NCBI RefSeq assembly: GCF_021513255.1
Contig: NZ_CP090977.1
Location: forward strand, 806,001-870,000
Length of the DNA: 64,000 nucleotides
Direction of reading: 5' to 3'
Source of the DNA: Planococcus sp. 107-1
GTDB lineage: Bacteria; Bacillota; Bacilli; Bacillales_A; Planococcaceae
Position 1 is the stretch's first letter, and each line of letters opens with the position of its first letter. The notes beneath the pieces were generated by a model that was given only the letters and a program-made list of their open reading frames with translations, was not told the DNA's origin and searched no databases. The position numbers and the translations under genes are program-made. Positions 15,875 through 25,182 of the stretch are shown here, piece by piece.

Positions 15875-15926
15875 ATTATCATAACGTAAATTTCTAGGCA
15901 CAAACGGATAATCGAGATGATTATCC
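15875..15926 (-). promoter_or_regulatory. Promoter with adjacent palindromic operator for the AEC carrier
   Basis: On the minus strand TTGTGC (15898-15903) and GATAAT (15875-15880) are 17 nt apart. Directly upstream is a perfect 8-5-8 palindrome GGATAATC-GAGAT-GATTATCC (15906-15926), a likely activator or repressor site. Confidence 0.5.
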
Positions 15927-15936
15927 AATTGAAAAA

Positions 15937-15979
15937 TAAAACAAGCTTCAGGAAAAATGGAGTCCTGAAGCTTGTTTTA
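15937..15979 (-). terminator. Intrinsic terminator of the LTA synthase-like gene
   Basis: AAAACAAGCTTCAGGA pairs perfectly with TCCTGAAGCTTGTTTT immediately past the stop codon, with T-rich ends on both strands. Confidence 0.85.
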
Positions 15980-17812
15980 TTAAGGGCGGCTGGACTGCCG
16001 CAATTCATCCAAAGCGTTTTCTTGGATGATCATATCCGAAACTTGCAGCTGTTTAGCCGCCTTGCTGATTTGTGGTTCACAGCGGTCAAACGGAATTTCC
16101 TCTTCCGTTTCAATGGAATAACAGGTGCCAGATCCAACCGGCTCTGTGAGATCGGGCAAATAATAGACATCTTCATAGCGGAAAGAACCGTCGCGGAAGA
16201 CCGTTAGATTTTCTTCCTCGTCCATCAAAGACTGCCCGAGCACATAAGGTTGGCTGATGCCAAGAATGGCTAAAATGGTCGGTGTGATATCGATTTGGCC
16301 ACCGCTTTTATCGATGGTCTCACCTTGAACAAGCTTTGGCGGCTTGATGAATAATGGCACTTGCCGGTTGAGTTCAAACTGGTCGACCCTAGACTCGACT
16401 TCTAATTCCTTGGCCATTTCGCTGCCGTCTTTTTGAAGGCCGCTGTCATGGTCGCCATAGAAGACAACGAGCGCATCATCCCAGATGCCTTTGTCTTTCA
16501 GCTCTTGGACCATGGCCCCAACAGATCCATCCACATAATGGATGGTCTGGTAATAGCCTTTTAAGAGCGGATCCTCGTAGCTGGATAAATCAAGGCCCCG
16601 GTCTTCTTCCGGAATTTCATACGGGATATGGCTCGTCAATGCGACAAGAAAAGCAAAAAACGGCTGTTCCAACCTTTCCATATGGCTAATGGAAGTCGTA
16701 AAGAATTCCGTATCATTCACCGCCATCCCAATTTTCTTTTCTTCCGGGTAATCTTCTTTGCTGAAAAACTGATCAAAACCGATATTTTGATAGAAGCTGT
16801 CCCGGTTCCAGAAATCTTTTTCGTAAGCGTGCATGGCGGCAGTGGTATAGCCATTTTCTTCTAAAGCTGCCGGCAGCGAATCGAATTCATTTTCTTCGTA
16901 CTGCGTATAGACAGAGCCCGAACGCAGAGGCTGCAGCGAAGTATTCACGATGAATTCGGCATCGGATGTTCTTCCTTCATGTGTCTGGTGATAGAAGGAC
17001 GGGAAGTACAGCATTTCTTCAGTGAGCTTATTTAAATTCGGCGTCAATTCCTGGCCGTCCACTTCGTGGTGAATGACACTGCTTTGGAAAGACTCAAGCT
17101 GCACGAGGATGACATTCGGCTGCTCTTCGGCAGCTTCGGTATTTTCTCCGCCTTTATTGGCTTTTCGAATGAGTGATTCTTCCTCAGCTGTTACGCGATT
17201 TTCTTTGCTGACGAGATCAATTCCGCCTTTGGCGAGATCAAGTCCATGATAGCCCCAAAACCCGAATTGATAATAATCCTGCATATCGGCGATAGTGGGA
17301 TCGAGTGGGGAAGCGCCTTTTACAAAATAATCCGTCAGCATCGGCATAGCATATAACCCAATTCCGGCAGCTAACACAATGCCGGCATATTTCTTCCGAT
17401 TTACATTTTGGATAGAAGCATGGCGTTTCCTTGAAAACCAAATGACTGCGCCAAATAAGAGCAAGTCTGCAAAAAAGAAAAAGTCAGTGGCTTGGATCAA
17501 CGTTAAAAATCCACCGCCGACATCATTGATTTGAGTGATATCAGACAGCAAGGAGATGGAAAGGAAATCTTCAAAATAGCGGTAATACCATAAGTCGGAA
17601 ATCAATAAGGTGCTGTGGAGAAAGAGCAGAAACAGAAGGATCCATTGCCTTGTTTTTGCTTTTAATAGCAAGGTCCAGCAGGAGAGAATCAGGACAGTGG
17701 CGAGATTCAAGAGGAAAAAGCCAAATTCGAATTCAGTTCCGCTTAAAGAGCTGAATAAAAAGATTTTGGAAATGGACATTATAATGTAAATGATGTAATC
17801 AAAAAAAAACAT
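15980..17812 (-). CDS. LTA synthase family sulfatase (LtaS/YqgS-like)
   Basis: A 610-residue membrane enzyme with N-terminal helices (about 5-20, 28-50, 56-72, 110-127, 142-160) and an extracellular sulfatase-fold domain from about 210. Key features are VILVQLESFQ (metal-binding Glu), SFYHQTHEGRTSDAEF with the catalytic Thr of RTSD, SHIPYEIP and YGDHDSG with metal-binding Asp-His. It should transfer glycerol-phosphate from phosphatidylglycerol onto growing or primer lipoteichoic acid. The TM part is shorter on the N-terminal side than in LtaS, closer to accessory paralogues such as YqgS. It is monocistronic, ending in a strong terminator. Confidence 0.85.
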   Translation of the reverse strand: MFFFDYIIYIIMSISKIFLFSSLSGTEFEFGFFLLNLATVLILSCWTLLLKAKTRQWILLFLLFLHSTLLISDLWYYRYFEDFLSISLLSDITQINDVGGGFLTLIQATDFFFFADLLLFGAVIWFSRKRHASIQNVNRKKYAGIVLAAGIGLYAMPMLTDYFVKGASPLDPTIADMQDYYQFGFWGYHGLDLAKGGIDLVSKENRVTAEEESLIRKANKGGENTEAAEEQPNVILVQLESFQSSVIHHEVDGQELTPNLNKLTEEMLYFPSFYHQTHEGRTSDAEFIVNTSLQPLRSGSVYTQYEENEFDSLPAALEENGYTTAAMHAYEKDFWNRDSFYQNIGFDQFFSKEDYPEEKKIGMAVNDTEFFTTSISHMERLEQPFFAFLVALTSHIPYEIPEEDRGLDLSSYEDPLLKGYYQTIHYVDGSVGAMVQELKDKGIWDDALVVFYGDHDSGLQKDGSEMAKELEVESRVDQFELNRQVPLFIKPPKLVQGETIDKSGGQIDITPTILAILGISQPYVLGQSLMDEEENLTVFRDGSFRYEDVYYLPDLTEPVGSGTCYSIETEEEIPFDRCEPQISKAAKQLQVSDMIIQENALDELRQSSRP

Positions 17813-17907
17813 GAAAATCCCTCCGCAGCATTAACTTTCAAATCATCTGTTGTCTTCCTCCTTACCTCTTTTAAAGAAGACAAAAACCTTTTCGACAGAG
17901 AGATTTA

Positions 17908-17933
17908 GTTTTAGAGCTTCAAGGATAAGGTAT
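17908..17933 (+). promoter_or_regulatory. SigB-like promoter of the Imm5-like gene
   Basis: GTTTTA (17908-17913), 14 nt, AGGTAT (17928-17933), one mismatch from consensus in each hexamer, about 110 nt before the start codon. Confidence 0.42.
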
Positions 17934-18050
17934 AAAGAAGGGAAGAACTCTTAAAGAAACAGAGTCGCCGTGGAAAAAACGATATCACATTGAATTTTCT
18001 CCATTGGAAAATAAGCTTTAAACCATAATCCAGAAAGGACCGGTGTGAAA

Positions 18051-18497
18051 ATGGCATCGCAACACTTTGTAGATTCCGACATCAAAGAAAAAATTGAAGA
18101 ACAGCTAGGGAAAATCGATCATTTTACAGCGGTGCGCTGGGCAGCTGATTGTGCGGAGCATGTGCTTTCCTATTATGAGAATTTATTTCCGAAAGATCAG
18201 CGTCTGCATAAAGCCATAGAAGCAGCTCATTTATGGACAAAAGGCGAAGTGAAAGTAAGGGAAGCACGCAAAGCAGCATTCGAAGCCCATGCTGCAGCAA
18301 GAGAGACGGAAGATGAGGCGGCCGCGTCAGCAGCGAGAGCTGCCGGACAAGCAGTGTCAACTGCCCATATGGCCGAGCACGCCATCCATGCTTCCACCTA
18401 TGCGGTCAAATCAGTCGCTTTTGCAAAAGATTTCAGCGAAGATGCAGTGGCAGAAGAACGGAAATGGCAATACCAGCGGCTCCTGGAAATGGAGTGA
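18051..18497 (+). CDS. Putative Imm5-like immunity-type protein
   Basis: A 148-residue, alanine-rich, all-helical protein. The central block VREARKAAFEAHAAARE followed by AAARAAGQAVSTAHMAEHAIHA strongly resembles the Imm5 fold annotated as putative immunity protein in polymorphic toxin systems. No toxin gene is adjacent, so an immunity role is not supported by context, and many such genes stand alone. ATG 18051 has AAAGGA 11 nt upstream; GTG 18045 at 5 nt is an equally possible start. A SigB-like promoter upstream and its own terminator make it a single-gene unit, perhaps stress-induced. Confidence 0.65.
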   Translation: MASQHFVDSDIKEKIEEQLGKIDHFTAVRWAADCAEHVLSYYENLFPKDQRLHKAIEAAHLWTKGEVKVREARKAAFEAHAAARETEDEAAASAARAAGQAVSTAHMAEHAIHASTYAVKSVAFAKDFSEDAVAEERKWQYQRLLEME

Positions 18498-18512
18498 AAA
18501 CAGATTCAGCGT

Positions 18513-18546
18513 AAAACCGAGAGGAAACTCTCGGTTTTTTTTATTT
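18513..18546 (+). terminator. Intrinsic terminator after the Imm5-like gene
   Basis: AACCGAGAG and CTCTCGGTT enclose a GAAA-type loop and are followed by eight T residues. Confidence 0.92.
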
Positions 18547-18615
18547 TTCTGGACTATTTCTTCATTATGTTTTTCGAACATTGAAAAAGTATAGATGAAA
18601 TTAAAAGAGTGCTAG

Positions 18616-18652
18616 TGATAGCGCTTACATCGTTTTGTTTCCTAGCTATACT
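18616..18652 (+). promoter_or_regulatory. cre site overlapping a promoter of the sugar ABC operon
   Basis: TGATAGCGCTTACA (18616-18629) fits the CcpA cre consensus TGWNANCGNTNWCA at every position. It overlaps TTACAT (18625-18630), which with TATACT (18647-18652, 16-nt spacer) forms a plausible promoter 40 nt before the start. This predicts carbon catabolite repression. Confidence 0.7.
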
Positions 18653-18691
18653 GAAAAAGAAGACGAACAAAAGATTGAAAGGGGAATGGCA

Positions 18692-19825
18692 ATGAAAACT
18701 AAGGGGAAAAAGTTTACATTATTTCTTGTCTTAATGATATTTGCATTGATTACTGCAGCTTGCAGTGATGAAGGCGGAGATTCAGGCAGCGGTGGAAGCA
18801 GCAACGGACAAGTAGACGTTGGGATCGTCTTGCCGACAAAAGATGAACCAAGATGGGTTCAGGATGAGCAGCGTTTCAAAGATGCATTGGCAGAAACAGA
18901 TTATTCAACTGAAATTCTCTTCAGCCAAGGATCGTCTGCAAAAGAAAAAGAGAATGTTGATATTTTATTGAATAAAGGGATTAAGGTATTGATCATCAGC
19001 CCGCACGACGGGGCAGCGGCTGCAGCAGCGGTTGAATCGGCTAAAAAAGACGATGTGACAGTCATCGCTTATGACCGATTGATCACAGATACAGATGCAG
19101 TAGATTATTATGTAACATTCGACAGCTTGGCAGTAGGTGCTGCACAAGGGCAGTACTTGATCGACAACGCTGAAGGCTCAGGTGTTCCTTTGTACCTGTA
19201 TGCAGGAGCTTCTTCTGATAACAATGCTTTCTTATTCTTCCAAGGCGCTTGGAGCGTATTGCAGCCGAAAATTGCAGATGGCACATTTAAGATTGCCAAC
19301 TCAAGCGAAGCGGAAGCATTAAAAGATACAGCGGAATTATCGCGCGACCAATTGAGCAAAATTCTTGGACAAGTGACGACAAACTGGGATCCAAATGAAG
19401 CGAAGAACAAAGCACAAACTCATTTAACGGGTGTAGCTGCTGATATGAAAGGCGATGTATCCATCTTAGCGCCGAACGATGGAACAGCACGTTCGATTGC
19501 GGATGTTTTCTCTTCTGATGGAGACATCACAAATTACACGATTACGGGACAGGATGCAGAAAAAGCGTCTATTCAATACGTAATTGATGAAAAGCAATCG
19601 ATGACCGTTTTCAAAGACGTCCGCACACTTGTAAAAGATGCAATCGACATGGCTGTTACAGTTCTTGACGATGGAACTCCAGAAACAACGGGTTCTTATA
19701 ATAACGGAACAGCTGATATTAAAGCGAAGCAAACAGATGTTATCGTTGTCGATAAAGAAAATGTGAAACAAGAACTGATCGATTCCGAGTACTACGAAGC
19801 AAGCGAATTCACGGGGCTTGAATAG
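18692..19825 (+). CDS. ChvE-like multiple-sugar-binding lipoprotein
   Basis: A 377-residue substrate-binding lipoprotein (lipobox ITAAC, Cys24) of the periplasmic-binding fold. The mature part begins VGIVLPTKDEPRW and carries LIISPHDG, VIAYDRLI and ILAPNDGTA; it resembles ChvE/MmsE, which bind aldopyranoses such as galactose, glucose, xylose or arabinose. It delivers sugar to the MmsA/MmsB-type ATPase and permease that follow. ATG 18692 is chosen because GGGG sits 7 nt upstream; ATG 18686 is too close. A long hairpin at 19842-19883 separates it from the ATPase gene, which is common where the binding protein is needed in excess. Confidence 0.88.
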   Translation: MKTKGKKFTLFLVLMIFALITAACSDEGGDSGSGGSSNGQVDVGIVLPTKDEPRWVQDEQRFKDALAETDYSTEILFSQGSSAKEKENVDILLNKGIKVLIISPHDGAAAAAAVESAKKDDVTVIAYDRLITDTDAVDYYVTFDSLAVGAAQGQYLIDNAEGSGVPLYLYAGASSDNNAFLFFQGAWSVLQPKIADGTFKIANSSEAEALKDTAELSRDQLSKILGQVTTNWDPNEAKNKAQTHLTGVAADMKGDVSILAPNDGTARSIADVFSSDGDITNYTITGQDAEKASIQYVIDEKQSMTVFKDVRTLVKDAIDMAVTVLDDGTPETTGSYNNGTADIKAKQTDVIVVDKENVKQELIDSEYYEASEFTGLE

Positions 19826-19841
19826 AATTGAAAAGGCAACA

Positions 19842-19883
19842 GCGAAATAGTGATAGAGCCATCTATCACTATTTCGCCTTTCT
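19842..19883 (+). terminator. Intercistronic hairpin (attenuator or mRNA stabiliser)
   Basis: GCGAAATAGTGATAGA pairs perfectly with TCTATCACTATTTCGC around a 4-nt loop; the following CTTTCTG is a poor T-tract, so read-through into the ATPase gene is likely. Confidence 0.6.
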
Positions 19884-19913
19884 GCTAATTGTTTGCTTAA
19901 AGGAGGATTATCA

Positions 19914-21434
19914 ATGAGCGAATATATTTTGGAAATGAAAGGGATTTCCAAGGAGTTTACAGGAGTTAAAGCACTCAGCAACGTAAATTTCAAAGTGAAA
20001 AAAGGAGAAATCCATTGCTTGATCGGTGAGAACGGAGCCGGCAAATCGACGCTTATGAAAGTACTCAGCGGGGTCTATCCTCACGGGAATTATGATGGGG
20101 ATATTATCTACGAAGGAGAAGTCCAGAAGTTCAGCAATATCAGCGATAGTGTAAAAGCGGGCATTTCCATTATCCATCAGGAACTGGCTTTATTCCCGGA
20201 TTTGACAGTATATGAAAATATATTTGCTGGGAACGAAGTAAAGCGAGGGGCGTTCGTAGATTGGAACCAAACTGTCGTTGAAGCCCAAAAAATGTTGAAA
20301 AAAGTAAATTTAAAAGTGAATCCAGAAACTTTGGTAAAGGATTTAAGCGTCGGCAGACAGCAATTGGTTGAAATTGCAAAAGCCTTGAGCAAAGAGGTTA
20401 AATTGCTGATCTTGGATGAACCGACTGCCGCTTTGAATGAAGACGATAGTGAGAATTTATTGGAATTATTAAAAGGCCTGAAACAGGAAGGCATCACGTG
20501 CATCATGATTTCGCATAAGCTGAAAGAAGTCATCTCTATTGCCGATAAAGCGACCGTCCTGCGAGATGGACAAACAATTTGTACGCTGGATGCTGCAGAC
20601 GGACCGATTTCAGAAAGCATCATTATTCAAAACATGGTAGGACGCGAGATTAAAGACATTTATCCGAAACGGCCGAATAAGAATATCGGCGATAAGATTT
20701 TGGAATTGCACAATTGGAGCGCTTTTGATGTGGAATTGGGCCGCGAAGTGGTAAAAGATGTGGATTTCCATATTAAAAAAGGGGAAATTGTCGGCATTGC
20801 CGGGTTAATGGGTGCGGGGCGAACTGAACTAGCCTTGAGCATTTTCGGCAATCCGAAATCGTATAAAGTTCAAGGCGACCTTTTGCTGAATGGGAAGAAG
20901 CGCAAGTTTACCCACACAAAAGATGCGATTAAGGCAGGCATTGCTTACGTCACCGAAGACCGTAAAGGCAACGGGCTTTTCCTGCTCCAGGATATTAAGA
21001 GCAATGTATCAGCAGCAAACTTAAAAGGCATTTCTTCAAACGGTATTTTAAACGGCAACGAAGAAATCAAAGTAGCGACAGAATACAAAAAATCCATCAA
21101 TATCAAAGCTTCTTCTGTCGAACAAAATGTCGGGAATTTAAGCGGCGGAAACCAGCAGAAAGTATCACTTGGAAAATGGCTGTTTGTCGGCCCGAAATTA
21201 TTGATCCTGGATGAACCGACGCGCGGAATCGATGTCGGCGCGAAGTTTGAAATATACACCATCATGAATCAGATGATCAATGAAGGCTTGAGCATCATCA
21301 TGATTTCTTCAGAACTTGGAGAAGTGCTTGGCATGAGCGACCGGGTTTATGTAATGGGCGAAGGGCGGATCAAAGGCGAAATGGCCATTGAAGAAGCGAG
21401 CCAAGAAAAAATAATGCAACTTGCAACGCATTAG
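19914..21434 (+). CDS. Sugar ABC transporter ATP-binding protein (MmsA/XylG type)
   Basis: A 506-residue fused ABC ATPase with two nucleotide-binding domains, as in XylG, MglA and MmsA. Domain 1 has Walker A GENGAGKST (38-46), a degenerate signature LSVGRQQL and Walker B LLILDEPT; domain 2 has the degenerate A-loop MGAGRTEL, TEDRKGNGL and the signature LSGGNQQK with LILDEPTRGID. It should drive monosaccharide import with the permease 12 nt downstream. ATG 19914 follows AAAGGAGG; the in-frame start at 19893 has no such site. Confidence 0.92.
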   Translation: MSEYILEMKGISKEFTGVKALSNVNFKVKKGEIHCLIGENGAGKSTLMKVLSGVYPHGNYDGDIIYEGEVQKFSNISDSVKAGISIIHQELALFPDLTVYENIFAGNEVKRGAFVDWNQTVVEAQKMLKKVNLKVNPETLVKDLSVGRQQLVEIAKALSKEVKLLILDEPTAALNEDDSENLLELLKGLKQEGITCIMISHKLKEVISIADKATVLRDGQTICTLDAADGPISESIIIQNMVGREIKDIYPKRPNKNIGDKILELHNWSAFDVELGREVVKDVDFHIKKGEIVGIAGLMGAGRTELALSIFGNPKSYKVQGDLLLNGKKRKFTHTKDAIKAGIAYVTEDRKGNGLFLLQDIKSNVSAANLKGISSNGILNGNEEIKVATEYKKSINIKASSVEQNVGNLSGGNQQKVSLGKWLFVGPKLLILDEPTRGIDVGAKFEIYTIMNQMINEGLSIIMISSELGEVLGMSDRVYVMGEGRIKGEMAIEEASQEKIMQLATH

Positions 21435-21446
21435 GAGGTAGAGCCA

Positions 21447-22622
21447 GTGGGGTTTATTACAGAAGTTAAAACATTAATTAAAGATAATATCCGTGATTAT
21501 GGAATGTATATCGCACTTGTGGTCATTTTGCTGACCTTTACCATCATGACGGATGGTCTCTTCATGTCGTCGCGGAATATCAGTAACTTATTGGATTCTG
21601 CTGGATACATTGCCGTACTGGCAGTCGGGATGACATTGGTCATCGTTATCCGGCATATCGATTTATCTGTCGGTTTTGCCGCCGGATTTCTCGGCGCAAT
21701 CGCAGCCATTTTCCTGACGCAGATGGGGGTATCGGTTTATATCACGGTACCGGCCATTTTGATCTTCGGAATCGTTGCCGGATTGTTCAATGGATTTCTC
21801 ATCGCCCAGCTCGGCATTCCGGCTTTTGTTGCGACTTTAGCTGCGATGCTCATTTTCCGAGGCGCTTTGCTGCGGGTTACAGAGCAGACGGGAACAATCA
21901 TTGTCAACGATGATAAATTCAATGCCCTCGGGAACGGATTTATCCCTTCACTTATGGAAGTGAATGGACTGCATCTTCTTTCGCTGATCGTCGGATTAAT
22001 CGGTGTTTTGCTGTATGTATACAGCGAATTCTCCAATCGGCGCAATAAAGTGAAATATAAATTTGATGTGCCGTCGAAAGGCATCTTCGCTTTAAAACTC
22101 ATTTTAGTTTCAGCGGTCATCGCTTATATCACCTGGATCTTAGCAGGATATAATGGCTTCTCATGGACGGTCGTGATCATGCTGGTCGTTGTAATCATCT
22201 ACCATTTCATGACGACGAAGACAGTGCTTGGCCGCCATATTTATGCGGTCGGAAGCAATCCTGAAGCAGCGCATTTAAGCGGGATCAATGTAAAGAAAAT
22301 TACGTACATCGTCTTCGGTTCGATGGGGATGCTCGCTGCTTTGTCCGGAATCCTGTTTACATCAAGGCTTCAATCGGCTACAACTACAGCTGGTACGCTA
22401 TTTGAACTTGATGCCATCGCGGCAGCTTATGTCGGCGGTGTTTCCTCAGCCGGGGGTGTCGGGAAAGTCACCGGTGCGATCATCGGTGCCATCGTTATGG
22501 CTTCTCTGACTAACGGCATGAACTTGCTCGGTGTCGGTATTTCGTATCAATACATTATCCGCGGCGGTGTTTTAGCAGCTGCCGTCATCTTCGATGTCAT
22601 GACGCGCAGAAAACGAGGTTAA
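21447..22622 (+). CDS. Sugar ABC transporter permease (MmsB/XylH type)
   Basis: A 391-residue permease of the BPD_transp_2 family with about ten or eleven helices. The ISNLLDSAGYIAVLAVGMT start, HIDLSVG motif and the cytoplasmic HIYAVGSNPEAAHLSGI loop are typical. Its length and the extra hydrophobic insertion at about 205-260 match XylH/MmsB rather than the shorter RbsC. It starts with GTG (AGGAGG, spacing about 9). A strong terminator follows, so it closes the transporter transcript before the sensor genes. Confidence 0.9.
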   Translation: MGFITEVKTLIKDNIRDYGMYIALVVILLTFTIMTDGLFMSSRNISNLLDSAGYIAVLAVGMTLVIVIRHIDLSVGFAAGFLGAIAAIFLTQMGVSVYITVPAILIFGIVAGLFNGFLIAQLGIPAFVATLAAMLIFRGALLRVTEQTGTIIVNDDKFNALGNGFIPSLMEVNGLHLLSLIVGLIGVLLYVYSEFSNRRNKVKYKFDVPSKGIFALKLILVSAVIAYITWILAGYNGFSWTVVIMLVVVIIYHFMTTKTVLGRHIYAVGSNPEAAHLSGINVKKITYIVFGSMGMLAALSGILFTSRLQSATTTAGTLFELDAIAAAYVGGVSSAGGVGKVTGAIIGAIVMASLTNGMNLLGVGISYQYIIRGGVLAAAVIFDVMTRRKRG

Positions 22623-22628
22623 CTTTTA

Positions 22629-22656
22629 AGAGGGGCTTTAAAAGCCCCTCTTTTTG
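22629..22656 (+). terminator. Intrinsic terminator of the sugar ABC operon
   Basis: GAGGGGCTTT and AAAGCCCCTC form a tight GC-rich hairpin followed by TTTTTGCC. Confidence 0.9.
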
Positions 22657-22759
22657 CCATCTATCGCCCCGTCCATTTAGAAGAAAACCGAGTATTGTGC
22701 ATCATTTCTTATGTGGTATGATAAAAAATATTGACTATTCAAAAAAGGGGATATTTCCC

Positions 22760-23737
22760 GTGCGAAAATTCGGCTTGGCTTTAATCGGTCTCTTATGCAT
22801 CGTCCTATGTTATTTCACCTTGTTGTCAGCGGAAAAAGTTTTTCGTACAAACGGGCAATTGCCGGCCGCCGCTGGGTCGGCGGAAGGCAAACCGCGCCTC
22901 ATTTTAATCACTAAAAATTTGGATACACCATTCTGGGATCAAATTGCAAAAGGCGCTCTCGAACAAGCGGAAAAAGAAGGGGCAGACCTGGAGGTATGGG
23001 GAAGCTACGGCAATAACCAGGAAGATTTTTTAGAGAAAATTGAAGTGGCTCTTTATTCAAAAGTGGATGGAATTATTGTGCAAGGATCGGATTCCGAAGA
23101 ATTCAATGACTTGACGAAAGTCAAAGCGTCTTTCCATGGAATCCCCATTATTACGGTCGCAAACGATGTGCCGAAGGAAAAAAGCCTGCGGAAAACCTAT
23201 GTGGGGTCCGATCAGTTCTTGGCCGGCAAAATGATTGCAGAGCAATTGGTATCAGATATGGGCGCTGCGGGCAAGGTAGTGGTGATGGCCAATATGCGCC
23301 ATGAATACTATCAAGACCAGCGGCTTGAAGGGCTTCGTTCTGTGCTCGATGCTTATGTTGGTATCGATTTGATCTTTTCTGAAACAACGGAAGTGCGAAA
23401 AGATATACTTGCAAAAACACAGCAAATTTTAAATGAGTCCCCAGATTTAGATGGGTTTATCGCTTTAAACGCCGATTTTGCATCGCCGATGATCCAGGAA
23501 ATAAGCAAGCGTTCTCAAGTGGAGCCTTATTATATTTACTCGTTTGATGACGGACCGGAGTCTTTGGCGTTATTCGAACAAGAAAAATTGGACGGCATCA
23601 TTAAGCAAGCACCGGATACTATGGGGCGAACCAGTGTCAGTTTAATGATGAACTGGCTAAAGGATGAAGCCTTGCCGCTTGATATGGACGGCTACCTTAC
23701 CGATATCCGCATGTTGAAAGTGAAGGATCAGCGATGA
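22760..23737 (+). CDS. Membrane-anchored sugar-binding sensor protein (XylFII-like)
   Basis: A 325-residue periplasmic-binding-fold protein (Peripla_BP_4) with an uncleaved-looking N-terminal hydrophobic anchor (about 6-24) and no lipobox Cys. The fold is visible in ILITKNLDTPFWD, VDGIIVQGSDS, IPIITVANDV and the hinge YIYSFDDGPE. It lies directly upstream of, and overlaps by ATGA, a LytS-type kinase gene followed by a YesN-type regulator. This order matches the XylFII-LytS-YesN xylose-sensing system described in Clostridium, where the binding protein feeds the signal to the kinase. GTG 22760 follows AAAAGGGG. The ligand is inferred to be a monosaccharide. Confidence 0.8.
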   Translation: MRKFGLALIGLLCIVLCYFTLLSAEKVFRTNGQLPAAAGSAEGKPRLILITKNLDTPFWDQIAKGALEQAEKEGADLEVWGSYGNNQEDFLEKIEVALYSKVDGIIVQGSDSEEFNDLTKVKASFHGIPIITVANDVPKEKSLRKTYVGSDQFLAGKMIAEQLVSDMGAAGKVVVMANMRHEYYQDQRLEGLRSVLDAYVGIDLIFSETTEVRKDILAKTQQILNESPDLDGFIALNADFASPMIQEISKRSQVEPYYIYSFDDGPESLALFEQEKLDGIIKQAPDTMGRTSVSLMMNWLKDEALPLDMDGYLTDIRMLKVKDQR

Positions 23738-25182
23738 ATAAAATACAGAAAAAAGTATGGATGCTCGCACTCGTCGTTTTGTTTATCATGTCGGCTATCT
23801 GGATCACTTTGACTTACTACAACCAAAAGACGCAAAGCCAATACAATGATGTGCTTCAGCGCTATTTAAGTTTGAATGAAGTGACGGTTATCAGCCAACA
23901 GCTGGTGACCGATTTAAATAATTATTTGATCAAGCCAACACCTGACAATCTGGAAAAGCTGGATGCCAGCAAAAAACAGATCCATGAAGCGAAAGATGAA
24001 ATTTTTGATTTGCGCAACGAAGAAAATGAATTTGCGCTGACAAATTATACAAATCTTTTAGAGAGTTTAGTTGAAACGACAGACCGCTCCATGATGCTGC
24101 AATCCGAGCAAGAAGCAGAAGGATCAAACGAGGAATTTTCGGAAGCCACCCGCATTTCCACATATATCTCAGAGATGACTTTGACAATCATTGATACGGA
24201 GCTAAAAACTTACGAACGCTTTTATCGAAGCATTATTGAACAATCCGAAGAGTTGAAGCAGCTCGGCATTTGGCTGCTTTTGCTGATTACGTTCGTGCTC
24301 CTGCTTTTGACTTATTGGTTTTCCATCAGCATCACGAAGCCGGTTCAAATGCTGACTCAATCAGCAAACGAATTATCGAAAGGCCGATTTGATCTGGAGA
24401 TTAAAGTGGATTCCAATGATGAGATATCTTTCTTGGCCCAAACGTTTGACCGTATGCGCATCAATATCAATAATCTCATCATCGAAATTCAAGAAAAAGC
24501 GCAATTGGAGCGGGAATTACAGCAAAATAAGCTTTTATTGCAGGAAAGCCAGCTATTGGGGCTGCAAAGCCAGATCAACCCTCATTTCCTATTTAATACC
24601 TTGAATATCTTATCGAAAAAAGCGTATTTGGAAGGAGCCGAAGAAACCAGCGATTTGCTTGTGAGTGTTGCAGGGCTGCTTCGCTACAATTTAAAGCGCT
24701 TAGACCGGCCAGTAACGCTTTACGAAGAGCTGATTGTGTTAAAGCAATACATCGAAATTCAGCAAGCCCGCTTCACCGATCGTTTAAATGTCCATATGGA
24801 AGTGGATGAATCTTGTTTGAATGTGAAGATTCCAGGGCTTACTTTGCAGCCGATTATTGAAAACGCTGTCATCCATGCCATTGAACCCGAAGAAGACGGG
24901 GGACATATATGGTTCCGGGTCATTGATAAAGGAAATGCAGTCATTATTGAAATTGAAGACGATGGAAAGGGCATGTCGCATGAAAAGATCAATCAGCTGT
25001 TAGGTGGACAAAAAGTGCCGGCTGAAGGGCATTCTACAGGAATTGGCTTTGCCAATGTCGTTCAGCGTCTGCGGATTTTCTATCGTGCTGAAAACGTTCT
25101 GGGCATCGAAAGTGAAGAGGGCAAGGGGACGAAAGTAATCATGACTTTGCCAAAAATGGGGGAGGAAAAACAGTATGGCTAA
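23734..25182 (+). CDS. LytS/YesM-type sensor histidine kinase
   Basis: A 482-residue kinase with helices at about 9-28 and 177-197, a 150-residue extracellular region between them, a HAMP domain (198-252), the His_kinase motif QINPHFLFN (280-288, His284) and an HATPase with LQPIIENAVIHAIEP and DDGKGM. It probably autophosphorylates in response to the sugar-loaded binding protein encoded just upstream (4-nt overlap). The cognate regulator gene starts 8 nt before its stop. The extracellular part is helical and lacks a dCache fold, consistent with sensing through a separate binding protein. Confidence 0.88.
   Translation: MNKIQKKVWMLALVVLFIMSAIWITLTYYNQKTQSQYNDVLQRYLSLNEVTVISQQLVTDLNNYLIKPTPDNLEKLDASKKQIHEAKDEIFDLRNEENEFALTNYTNLLESLVETTDRSMMLQSEQEAEGSNEEFSEATRISTYISEMTLTIIDTELKTYERFYRSIIEQSEELKQLGIWLLLLITFVLLLLTYWFSISITKPVQMLTQSANELSKGRFDLEIKVDSNDEISFLAQTFDRMRININNLIIEIQEKAQLERELQQNKLLLQESQLLGLQSQINPHFLFNTLNILSKKAYLEGAEETSDLLVSVAGLLRYNLKRLDRPVTLYEELIVLKQYIEIQQARFTDRLNVHMEVDESCLNVKIPGLTLQPIIENAVIHAIEPEEDGGHIWFRVIDKGNAVIIEIEDDGKGMSHEKINQLLGGQKVPAEGHSTGIGFANVVQRLRIFYRAENVLGIESEEGKGTKVIMTLPKMGEEKQYG

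Noticed and set aside
18051-18497. Toxin-immunity locus around the Imm5-like protein
   Set aside because: No toxin, secretion or repeat-rich gene lies within several kilobases.
19466-20044. 192-codon minus-strand open frame over the ChvE-like/MmsA junction
   Set aside because: Antisense of two well-supported genes and of the hairpin between them.
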